Below, in pieces: positions 1-6,406 of a stretch of DNA of 23,556 nt. How positions within the stretch are numbered: the stretch's first letter is position 1; each line of letters begins with the position of its first letter. The stretch spans positions 1 to 23,556 of the forward strand of contig JBILTL010000020.1 in assembly GCA_044371535.1 (NCBI GenBank), in the 5' to 3' direction. Origin of the DNA: CAIZGX01 sp044371535. GTDB taxonomy: Bacteria; Bacteroidota; Bacteroidia; Flavobacteriales_D; Sanyastnellaceae. Position numbers and translations under genes: made by a program. A model generated the notes under the pieces. It did not search any database. It was not told where the DNA came from and saw nothing but the letters and a program-made list of their open reading frames with translations.

Positions 1-749
1 AGCCCTTACTTACGCAGCGCATTGGAAAAATAGCTACAGATGTGCCCCTTCTTGGTTTTGGAGGAACGCCTGAACATCGCATGGCGGTTTTATGCGGAGA
101 AGGAATTTGGAGATGGAAAATAGCGTTGTATCAAATGGAAGAGTCTCATGAAGTCTTCAACCAATTCATTCAACAAGCCGTGCAATTCATGGGCGTGAAA
201 GAGAACAAAGAGAAATTCAGAATTCAACACAAAAAGAATTTTGCTGAAAATGAATTGGTGTTTTTCAATGCCGAATTGTACGACGAAAGCTTCATGCCGG
301 TGTTGAATCAGCAAGTGACCATGGAATTGAAGTATCCCGACAACACTTCACAGTCTCTTCAATTCTCACCTTCCAATACAGGTTATCAATTGAATGCCGG
401 ATTGCTTCCTCCGGGTGCTTATTCATACACTGCTAAGGCATTCAATGGAACGACAGAGTTTACGAAAACAGGAGGATTCAGCGTGAACAATATTTCAGTA
501 GAGACGTCAAGAACAATTGCAGACTTCCAATTGTTAGAACAATTGTCTTCCAGCACCAACGGAAAACGATTCAATGCAACAGCGATTGATGAGCTCGTGA
601 ACGAAATCAAAAACAGAAAAGAAATCACGAGTGTTTCTTTCGAAGAGAAAAAAGTGAGAGAACTCATAGATTGGGCTCCCCTTTTAGTTGCACTTTTGTC
701 GTTGCTCAGCATTGAGTGGTTCCTGAGGAAGTGGAACGGCAGTTACTAA
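1..749 (+). CDS. C-terminal part of a BatA/VWA-like membrane protein (5' truncated)
   Basis: The reading frame is open from the window edge (first complete codon at position 3), so the gene starts upstream; a GTG at 42 is in frame but is not the true start. About 248 residues remain. They contain a GEGIWRW motif, then a stretch resembling the C-terminal half of long Bacteroidota membrane proteins that start with a BatA-type membrane anchor and carry a VWA or glutamine-amidotransferase-like fold. A beta-rich region follows, with TMELKYPDN and a GLLPPGAYSYTA turn typical of an extracytoplasmic Ig-like domain. A single transmembrane helix (around LLVALLSLLSIEWFLRKW) lies at the very C-terminus. 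Function is unknown and the family assignment is by recollection of the motif pattern. The next gene starts one base after the stop, so the two are probably co-transcribed. Confidence 0.6.
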   Translation, partial: PLLTQRIGKIATDVPLLGFGGTPEHRMAVLCGEGIWRWKIALYQMEESHEVFNQFIQQAVQFMGVKENKEKFRIQHKKNFAENELVFFNAELYDESFMPVLNQQVTMELKYPDNTSQSLQFSPSNTGYQLNAGLLPPGAYSYTAKAFNGTTEFTKTGGFSVNNISVETSRTIADFQLLEQLSSSTNGKRFNATAIDELVNEIKNRKEITSVSFEEKKVRELIDWAPLLVALLSLLSIEWFLRKWNGSY

Positions 750-750
750 A

Positions 751-1611
751 ATGAAAGATAAAATTACGTTACGTATAGGAGGTGTTCCTGAACACTTCAA
801 TTTACCCTGGCAACTTGCATTAGAGCAAGATGTTTTCAGCGCATTGAACATACAAGTTTCTTGGACCTACTTCGCCGGAGGAACAGGCGTCATGACCGAA
901 GCGCTTCAAGAAGGAGATCTCGATGTGGCGCTTATGCTCACTGAAGGATTTGTTAGCGCGTTTCATCGCGGACTCGATGCTCGCATTGTGAAAGTCTACA
1001 CCAAGACTCCGCTCACTTGGGGCATCTATGGCGGTTACGAAGACACCCCGAAGATTACTTCAAGTCACACTAGAAAATACGCCATCTCTCGCAAAGGATC
1101 AGGATCTCATCTCATGGCGCGCATTCATGCCAAGCAGTTGGGCTTCCATCCGGCAGATGATCAGTATGTGGAAGTTGCCAATTTGCACAATGCAATTCAA
1201 AGTTTGAAAAACCGCGAAAGCGACTATTTCTATTGGGAAAAGTACACGTCTATTCCTTCAGTAAAAAAAGGACACCTGTGTTTTCTCGACACGTTCCATG
1301 CGCCATGGTGCGGCTTCGTGGCAGTTGCGAATAACAATGCAATTACACAGAAGAGCGAGGCCATTCAAAAAGTTTTGCAGTTGATGAATGAACGTTGTGA
1401 AGCCTTCATGAACGAAAAGGAAAATATTTTCCGCGTTTCGAATCGCTTTGAAATCTCGACTGCTGCTGCAACCGAATGGTTCAACACAACGGCGTATCAG
1501 AATAATTTCGAAATGAAAAAATCGGAACTCGATGCTGTCCACCAAGCTCTCAATTTAGAATCGACTTCCGACTATTCGAATATGCTGGGTGAAAACATTA
1601 CCTTAGTGTAA
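751..1611 (+). CDS. Periplasmic-binding-fold protein without signal peptide (Ca3427/NMT1-like)
   Basis: The product is 286 residues. It starts RIGGVPEHFNLPW and continues with a GGTGVMTEAL loop and an LDVALMLTEG segment, the layout of the type 2 periplasmic binding fold seen in NMT1/THI5/SsuA-like substrate-binding proteins. The opening GVPEHFNLPW recalls the Ca3427-like subgroup known from fungi and bacteria. No signal peptide or lipobox is visible, so it probably acts in the cytoplasm as a binding protein or enzyme and not as an ABC transporter receptor; no ABC permease or ATPase gene is nearby. The ATG lies one base after the preceding stop, which suggests translational coupling to the membrane protein upstream. 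The ligand is unknown. Confidence 0.65.
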   Translation: MKDKITLRIGGVPEHFNLPWQLALEQDVFSALNIQVSWTYFAGGTGVMTEALQEGDLDVALMLTEGFVSAFHRGLDARIVKVYTKTPLTWGIYGGYEDTPKITSSHTRKYAISRKGSGSHLMARIHAKQLGFHPADDQYVEVANLHNAIQSLKNRESDYFYWEKYTSIPSVKKGHLCFLDTFHAPWCGFVAVANNNAITQKSEAIQKVLQLMNERCEAFMNEKENIFRVSNRFEISTAAATEWFNTTAYQNNFEMKKSELDAVHQALNLESTSDYSNMLGENITLV

Positions 1612-1622
1612 ATTTTATCGGA

Positions 1623-2312
1623 GTGAAAATTCACCAAAATCAGACATACACTTATTTCCGTTCACTACCCACGCTGAAGCAACTTCGTCGTGTTTGGAAG
1701 TATGTGTTTCTGACTTGCACTCTAGCTTTTTTCATTGTACTATTTCTTTATCGTCAGGCTATTTTAGGTGGAATTGGACACTTCCTCACGGTAGCCGAAT
1801 CGAGTGCGGTTACTCCTTCCAACCAAACATTTTTTGTTCTAGGTGGGAACGGATACGAGCGAGGAAAAGGAGCAGCTCTGCTTGCACAAGAGTTTCCAAA
1901 TGCACAATTTATTTGCACGGGTGGTGGAGATACCCTGAATGAAATGCGGGCAATGGGGTTAAATTTAACTTCTGCGAAACTCACGCGAAAATGCATGATT
2001 GAAAACGGAGTTGATTCACTTCGCATTTCGGAATTGGGTGTTGCCACCAGCACTTACGAAGAGTCGGAAGAGATCTTGAGTTATTGTATAAATCACAATT
2101 TGAAGGAAATTTCGGTAGTGAGCAGTGACTTTCATTTACGACGCATGAGCCTGGTATTCGGCGAGAAATTTCAAGAAAAAGGAATACTCGTGCATTTCTT
2201 CGGCACTGAGACCAAGGACTTTAAGGCCGAGTCGTGGTGGACCTTTGAGGCGGGGCTCATTACCACCTTCAACGAATACATCAAACTCGTGTATTACGTG
2301 TTCAAATATTAA
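1623..2312 (+). CDS. DUF218/YdcF-like membrane-anchored protein
   Basis: A 229-residue protein with one membrane helix near residues 27-50, followed by a DUF218 (YdcF/ElyC/SanA-like) domain. The family pattern shows as FFVLGGNGYERGKGA, then FICTGGGD, a TYEESEEI helix and VVSSDFHLRRM, which matches the usual 'SDYHxxRA' strand and helix. DUF218 proteins face the periplasm and are linked to envelope and peptidoglycan maintenance, but their chemistry is not settled. The start is a GTG 11 bases after the previous stop. A GGAG lies immediately before it, too close for a good Shine-Dalgarno site, and no ATG occurs before the conserved core, so the GTG is the best choice. It probably belongs to the same transcription unit as the two genes upstream. 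Confidence 0.75.
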   Translation: MKIHQNQTYTYFRSLPTLKQLRRVWKYVFLTCTLAFFIVLFLYRQAILGGIGHFLTVAESSAVTPSNQTFFVLGGNGYERGKGAALLAQEFPNAQFICTGGGDTLNEMRAMGLNLTSAKLTRKCMIENGVDSLRISELGVATSTYEESEEILSYCINHNLKEISVVSSDFHLRRMSLVFGEKFQEKGILVHFFGTETKDFKAESWWTFEAGLITTFNEYIKLVYYVFKY

Positions 2313-2336
2313 TCGAGAACCCCGCGAATTATTGGT

Positions 2337-2344
2337 TATTTTTG
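2337..2344 (+). promoter_or_regulatory. Candidate -7 box for the TPR gene
   Basis: TATTTTTG fits the Bacteroidota -7 consensus TAnnTTTG and ends 22 bases before the TPR start codon. No TTG was found at the expected -33 spacing, so this rests on one element only. Confidence 0.35.
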
Positions 2345-2366
2345 ACTTGAACTCTGAAATTACTCA

Positions 2367-3773
2367 ATGAGCGAAGACCCATCAGATTACCACAACACAG
2401 GAGACCTTATCTCGCGTTTCGAGCAAATGATTCAGCAAAATGAATCATACTACTTCGATGTTGAACAACTCGAAGCGATCATCGACGGATACCAGGCGAA
2501 CCTGAGTTATCAAAAAGCCATTAAGGCTCTTGAATATGCGTATTCGCTATTTCCAGATAACACCGCATTAATCATCAAAGAAGTGCAACTTCTTTCGGGA
2601 ATTGGTCAATTGTCTAAAGCGCTTTCACGTTTGAAAGTGCTTGAGAAATTCGAGCCGAACAACGAGGAGATGTTATTGACCATGGCTGCTGTATACAGCC
2701 AATTGCGCGAGCACAACAAGGCTATTCAATACTACAAGCGAGCGCTACAGATTTGCTCGGAGGAAGAAATCGACGATGTGTATTTAGAGATTGCCTTGGA
2801 ATATGAGAACCTCGAGCAATATGAGAAAGCAATCGATACTTTGAAAAAAGGAATCGAGCGCAGCCCAGAGAACGAAACCCTTCTATACGAAATTGCTTTC
2901 TGTTTTGAATTGGCCGGATTACCTGCCGTTTGCGCCATGTATTTCCAACAATTCATTGACGAGCATCCGTATAGTTTTGCCGCTTGGTATAATTTGGGGA
3001 ACGCTTTTCAAAAATTAGATAAGTCTGAAGATTCCATTGAAGCTTACGACTACTGTTTAGCTATTCAAAGCGACTTCGCTCCGGCTTATTACAACAAAGC
3101 GCATGCGCTTTTCAAGTTAGAAAAATACGCCGAAGCGCTTGAAGTCCTAGAGGAATCGTATGTTTACGAACCTCCTCAAGCACCCATCTTCTGTCACGTT
3201 GGAGAGTGCTTCGAGAAGTTGAACGATTACGATAAAGCGCTTTTCTACTACCACAAGAGCATTGAGACCGATGAATATTGGGCCGATGCTTATTTGGGCA
3301 TTGGAGTCGTTATGGATCTTCAAGGAAAATTAGCGGAAGCTCTTCCTTTCTTGGACAAAGCCATCGATCTCGAAGCCAAGAACCCTGACTATGCCATCTA
3401 CAAGATGGAAGTGTTGGTGAAGATGGAAAAATTCAATGAAGCCATTTCGCTTGGAGAAAAATTAGTCAAAGAATTTCCTGAAAATGAAGAAACCTGGATG
3501 GCACTTGCCGACGCTTTCTTCAAATTAGGAAACAATGAGAAAGCTTTGGATACCATGTTAGAGGCAACTTTAGTGCACCTGTCTAACCCTGACATTGGAT
3601 ACCGCAGAGCGGTTTACTTGATTGAATTAGGGAAAATTCAGGACGCTCAAGACCTTCTGCATTACCTTATGCAAAACGAAAGCGCTCAGCTCTCAGAATT
3701 GGAAGAATACTACCCGAAAATTCTTCAATTGCCGTTTTACATTCAATTAAAAAGCGACCTAGGCTTAGTGTAA
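2367..3773 (+). CDS. Tetratricopeptide repeat protein
   Basis: A 468-residue protein made almost wholly of TPR-type helix pairs. Repeated signatures include AAVYSQLREHNKAIQYYKRAL, AWYNLGNAFQKLDKSEDSI, AYYNKAHALFKLEKYAEAL and AYLGIGVVMDLQGKLAEAL. I estimate 10 to 12 repeats across roughly residues 45-440. There is no signal peptide, so a cytoplasmic scaffold or interaction role is likely; the partner is unknown. The protein is acidic and ends in a short tail, LKSDLGLV. The gene is separated from its neighbours by 54 bp upstream and 48 bp downstream, with a possible promoter before it and a hairpin over its stop codon, so it may be its own unit. Confidence 0.85.
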   Translation: MSEDPSDYHNTGDLISRFEQMIQQNESYYFDVEQLEAIIDGYQANLSYQKAIKALEYAYSLFPDNTALIIKEVQLLSGIGQLSKALSRLKVLEKFEPNNEEMLLTMAAVYSQLREHNKAIQYYKRALQICSEEEIDDVYLEIALEYENLEQYEKAIDTLKKGIERSPENETLLYEIAFCFELAGLPAVCAMYFQQFIDEHPYSFAAWYNLGNAFQKLDKSEDSIEAYDYCLAIQSDFAPAYYNKAHALFKLEKYAEALEVLEESYVYEPPQAPIFCHVGECFEKLNDYDKALFYYHKSIETDEYWADAYLGIGVVMDLQGKLAEALPFLDKAIDLEAKNPDYAIYKMEVLVKMEKFNEAISLGEKLVKEFPENEETWMALADAFFKLGNNEKALDTMLEATLVHLSNPDIGYRRAVYLIELGKIQDAQDLLHYLMQNESAQLSELEEYYPKILQLPFYIQLKSDLGLV

Positions 3774-3786
3774 TTTTCACACTAAG
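3764..3786 (+). terminator. Hairpin across the TPR stop codon, weak terminator candidate
   Basis: CTTAGTGT (3764-3771) and ACACTAAG (3779-3786) form a perfect 8-bp stem with a 7-base loop that contains most of the stop codon. It is followed by TAAATTT and not a clean T run, so it may slow or partly end transcription. The stem is AT-rich. Confidence 0.35.
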
Positions 3787-3821
3787 TAAATTTAACCGAT
3801 ATTCGCACAAAATTAGCAACT

Positions 3822-4607
3822 ATGAACATTCAACTAAGCCACATGCCTAGCCGCGAAAAGAAAGAACGTCAGTTCGGACTTACGATGGTAATGGACAAAG
3901 GAATCTCTCTTCGCCAAGCTGAAGAAATGATCTCGAGCAGTTCTGAATATATCGATATGGTGAAACTTGGTTTTGGAACGTCTGTGTTCTCTACGCAAGT
4001 AAAAGAAAAAGTGAAGTTGTACCACAATGCGAAAATCAAAGTTTATTTGGGTGGAACCCTTTTCGAAGCGTGCTATGTGCGCGGAGAACTTGACAAGTAT
4101 CGCAAATACATCGACAGTCTAGGAATAGAAATGGTTGAAGTTTCTGACGGAAGCATGGCATTGGATCACAAAAAGAAATGTCAGCTTATCACAGAATTCG
4201 CAAAAGATTACAAAGTACTTTCTGAAGTTGGATCGAAGGAAGAGGGAATTCTTATTAGTCCTGCTAAATGGATCAAAATGATGCAAGCTGAATTAGACGC
4301 TGGATCATGGAAAGTAATTGCAGAAGCACGCGAAAGCGGAACGGTTGGAATCTATCGTCCAAGCGGACAAGCCCATGTCATGCTTATCAATAAAATTTTA
4401 GCTAAAATCAACGGTAACGATATCATCTGGGAGGCACCTAAAAAAGCTCAGCAGGTTTATTTCATTAAGCATTGCGGAGCAAACGTGAACCTTGGAAACA
4501 TTGCAGAGAATGAAACCATTCCACTTGAATGTTTGCGCATGGGTTTACGCGGTGATACTTTCTTCGATTACCTTCCTGAAGAAATTGTTTCAAAAATGAA
4601 AGGATAA
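3822..4607 (+). CDS. Phosphosulfolactate synthase family protein (ComA-like)
   Basis: A 261-residue TIM-barrel protein of the ComA family, which adds sulfite to phosphoenolpyruvate to give (R)-phosphosulfolactate. The full-length pattern is present: the opening GLTMVMDKG, then IDMVKLGFGTS, IKVYLGGTLFEACYVRG, GIEMVEVSDGSM, VLSEVGSKEEG, WKVIAEARESGTVGIY and LGNIAENETIPLECLRMGLRGDTF. Homologues occur outside methanogens in Bacillus and widely in Bacteroidota. There is no coenzyme M pathway here, so the product may feed sulfolactate or, by inference, sulfonate and sulfonolipid precursors. It is the first gene of a tight run with rhodanese, dedA and aroE (gaps of 1 and 1 base, then a 4-base overlap). 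PEP use would fit neighbours near the shikimate pathway, but that link is speculative. Confidence 0.85.
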   Translation: MNIQLSHMPSREKKERQFGLTMVMDKGISLRQAEEMISSSSEYIDMVKLGFGTSVFSTQVKEKVKLYHNAKIKVYLGGTLFEACYVRGELDKYRKYIDSLGIEMVEVSDGSMALDHKKKCQLITEFAKDYKVLSEVGSKEEGILISPAKWIKMMQAELDAGSWKVIAEARESGTVGIYRPSGQAHVMLINKILAKINGNDIIWEAPKKAQQVYFIKHCGANVNLGNIAENETIPLECLRMGLRGDTFFDYLPEEIVSKMKG

Positions 4608-4608
4608 T

Positions 4609-4929
4609 ATGCAACACTTGCAGCCTGAAGAATTACTTATCTGGAAAAACGAAAACAAGCCACATTTGTTGGTCGACATTCGTGAAGAATATGAAGTGGC
4701 TATTTGCACGTTAGATGGAATGCACATTCCAATGGAACACGTGATTGAAAAGTACCCTTCTCTTCCAAAAGAAAATCCAATTGTCTTCCATTGCAACAGT
4801 GGAAAACGTTCAGATGCTTTGGTGTATATGATTGAAAAGAAGTTCCCCGGAGACGCTATCTACAGTCTTGCTGGAGGGGTTCAAGGTTACGCAGAACAAT
4901 GCGCACCTGAAATTAAATGCTCGCTTTAA
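4609..4929 (+). CDS. Single-domain rhodanese-like sulfurtransferase
   Basis: A 106-residue protein that is one rhodanese domain. It has the LVDIREEYEV motif (residues 21-30), then HIPMEH, and the active-site loop CNSGKRS with the catalytic cysteine at residue 62 after IVFHC, and ends with SLAGGVQGY. Such proteins carry sulfane sulfur as a cysteine persulfide in the cytoplasm. The acceptor is unknown. The ATG lies one base after the stop of the phosphosulfolactate synthase gene and the stop is one base before the dedA start, so co-translation is likely. A sulfur-transfer protein beside a sulfite-consuming enzyme is suggestive but not proof of a shared pathway. Confidence 0.88.
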   Translation: MQHLQPEELLIWKNENKPHLLVDIREEYEVAICTLDGMHIPMEHVIEKYPSLPKENPIVFHCNSGKRSDALVYMIEKKFPGDAIYSLAGGVQGYAEQCAPEIKCSL

Positions 4930-4930
4930 A

Positions 4931-5587
4931 ATGGAAATGATACAGTCTTTTTTGCACTTCGCACTTCACTTGAATGAAGAGCTACCTCTTCTTTTAAATG
5001 AATATGGAGTTTGGTTTTATGCCATTTTGTTTCTAATCATTTTTGTTGAAACCGGATTGGTAATCATGCCATTTCTCCCCGGTGATTCTTTGCTCTTCGC
5101 AGCTGGTGCGTTATGTGCGGGACAAAACAACTTAAGCCTTACCCTCCTTTTTGTATTGCTCATTGCAGCAGCTATTCTCGGAGATCAATGCAACTATTTC
5201 ATTGGAAGATTTTTCGGTTCCAAGATCGTCGCTATGAAATTCCGAGGGAAGCCATTGATTGCACAAAAGCATTTAACAACAACCGAAGAGTTCTTCACAA
5301 AGCACGGAACGAAAGCCATTATCATGGCGCGCTTCGTACCAATCGTTCGCACCATTACGCCGTTTGTTGCTGGTGTTGGAAAAATGGATTACAGAAAAAA
5401 ATTCCTTCCTTACGACATCTTTGGTGGTGCACTTTGGATTGTGAGTATGACGCTTGCTGGTTACTTCCTTGGACAAATTGAATTCGTTCAGAAGCACTTC
5501 GAAGCGGTTGTTATTCTAATTATCTTGATCTCTCTTGCTCCAATGGTTTTTGCTTACTTGAAAAGCAAATTCGGTTCTAAAGCATGA
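4931..5587 (+). CDS. DedA family membrane protein
   Basis: A 218-residue membrane protein with the DedA/SNARE-associated (PF09335) signature: FVETGLVIMPFLPGDSLLFAAGAL in the N-terminal half (residues 38-61) and the arginine-proline motif ARFVPIVRTITPFVAGVGKM in the second half, followed by two more hydrophobic helices. DedA proteins are thought to move lipid carriers or phospholipids across the inner membrane and affect envelope stability. I chose the ATG at 4931, one base after the rhodanese stop. The frame is open back to an ATG at 4832, but that extension overlaps the rhodanese gene and has no DedA character. The stop overlaps the aroE start by four bases (ATGA). Confidence 0.88.
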   Translation: MEMIQSFLHFALHLNEELPLLLNEYGVWFYAILFLIIFVETGLVIMPFLPGDSLLFAAGALCAGQNNLSLTLLFVLLIAAAILGDQCNYFIGRFFGSKIVAMKFRGKPLIAQKHLTTTEEFFTKHGTKAIIMARFVPIVRTITPFVAGVGKMDYRKKFLPYDIFGGALWIVSMTLAGYFLGQIEFVQKHFEAVVILIILISLAPMVFAYLKSKFGSKA

Positions 5588-6399
5588 GAACTTTTGGGCT
5601 TCTTGGAAAATCGCTGAAGCATTCATTTTCGCAAACATATTTCACGTCTAAATTTCAGAGACAGGTTATTGCGAAAGATGTTGCACAAGATGCTACGCAA
5701 GATGCTACGCAAGATTCTGCGAAAGATGTTTCACAATACGCTTCGCAAGGAGAGAGGTATATTAACATCGAATTGGGTTCAATTGACAACATTCGTGATC
5801 GACACGAATTTCGTGGATTAAACGGATTCAATGTCACTATTCCATACAAACAAGAAATCATTCAACATCTCGATGAACTTACGCCTGAAGCAAAAGCAAT
5901 TGGCGCAGTGAATTGCGTTGAAATTATTGATGGACGCTGGATTGGTCATAACACCGATTACATCGGTTTCAAGCGAACCCTTCTTCCTCTAATTGAAAAC
6001 CGCGTAGAAAACGCCCTTATTCTTGGAACAGGAGGAGCATCGCTTGCGGTTGCTTATGTCTTGAAAGAATTGGGCATTCGCTTTTTCTTCGTAAGTCGAA
6101 ATCCGCAAAACGATCAGACGTGTTCTTACGAGCAAGTAACACCTTTGTTGCTTGAGAAGTGTAAGCTCATCGTGAATACCACTCCTGTTGGGCAGTTTCC
6201 GAATGCAGACGAAAAGCCGAATCTGCCGTACTCCAGCTTAACAGATCAGCATGTGCTGTACGACTTAATCTACAATCCAGAAACGACAGCCTTTCTTCAA
6301 GAAGGCATATCGCGTGGCGCGCGTTATTGCAATGGCCGCAGTATGCTTGAAATTCAAGCCGACGAGAGTTACAAGATTTGGAAACTTCTTTCCGAATAA
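5584..6399 (+). CDS. aroE: Shikimate dehydrogenase with an in-frame repeat insert
   Basis: Reduces 3-dehydroshikimate to shikimate with NADPH in aromatic amino acid synthesis. The 271-residue protein has the substrate-binding start GLLGKSLKHSFSQTYF, the catalytic lysine in NVTIPYK (K89), the NTDYIGF motif with D125, the nucleotide loop LGTGGAS (148-154), NTTPVG, and a C-terminal LEIQADESY. Residues 32-55 are unusual: about 24 residues built from a four-residue unit (DVAQ, DATQ, DATQ, DSAK, DVSQ, YASQ) sit where other Bacteroidota enzymes have a short turn between the first helix and second strand. All catalytic motifs remain, so the enzyme is probably active with a flexible loop. It is the last gene of the comA-like/rhodanese/dedA operon (4-base overlap) and converges with the T9SS gene. 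Confidence 0.93.
   Translation: MRTFGLLGKSLKHSFSQTYFTSKFQRQVIAKDVAQDATQDATQDSAKDVSQYASQGERYINIELGSIDNIRDRHEFRGLNGFNVTIPYKQEIIQHLDELTPEAKAIGAVNCVEIIDGRWIGHNTDYIGFKRTLLPLIENRVENALILGTGGASLAVAYVLKELGIRFFFVSRNPQNDQTCSYEQVTPLLLEKCKLIVNTTPVGQFPNADEKPNLPYSSLTDQHVLYDLIYNPETTAFLQEGISRGARYCNGRSMLEIQADESYKIWKLLSE
5669..5748 (+). repeat. 12-bp tandem repeat in aroE, bounded by an inverted repeat
   Basis: Six head-to-tail 12-base units occupy 5677-5748, of the type gatgctacgcaa. Two adjacent copies (5689-5712) are identical and the others differ at two to five positions. A partial unit precedes them. The repeat keeps the reading frame. The outer ends TTGCGAA (5669-5675) and TTCGCAA (5742-5748) are exact reverse complements. 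Confidence 0.85.
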
Positions 6400-6406
6400 A
6401 GAAGTT
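6383..6406. terminator. Hairpin shared by the convergent aroE and T9SS gene ends
   Basis: AACTTCTTT (6383-6391) and AAAGAAGTT (6398-6406) form a perfect 9-bp stem around a 6-base loop. The hairpin covers the aroE stop codon (6397-6399) and part of the opposing stop (6405-6407), so it could serve both converging transcripts. There is no clear T run on either side, so its strength is doubtful. Confidence 0.45.

Noticed and set aside
1597..1618. Similar 3' ends of two genes (cttagtgtaa at 1602 and 3764) as a repeat element
   Set aside because: Only about ten bases around a Leu-Val-stop end are shared, and the hairpin partner seen at 3779-3786 is missing at the first site, so chance is the better explanation.
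3822..4607. ComA-like gene as evidence for coenzyme M synthesis or archaeal origin
   Set aside because: The family is common in Bacteroidota and Bacillus, other coenzyme M genes are absent here, and base composition matches the neighbours.
4832..4930. Earlier start for the DedA gene
   Set aside because: The extension lies wholly inside the rhodanese gene in another frame and adds 33 residues without DedA character; the ATG at 4931 directly follows the rhodanese stop.
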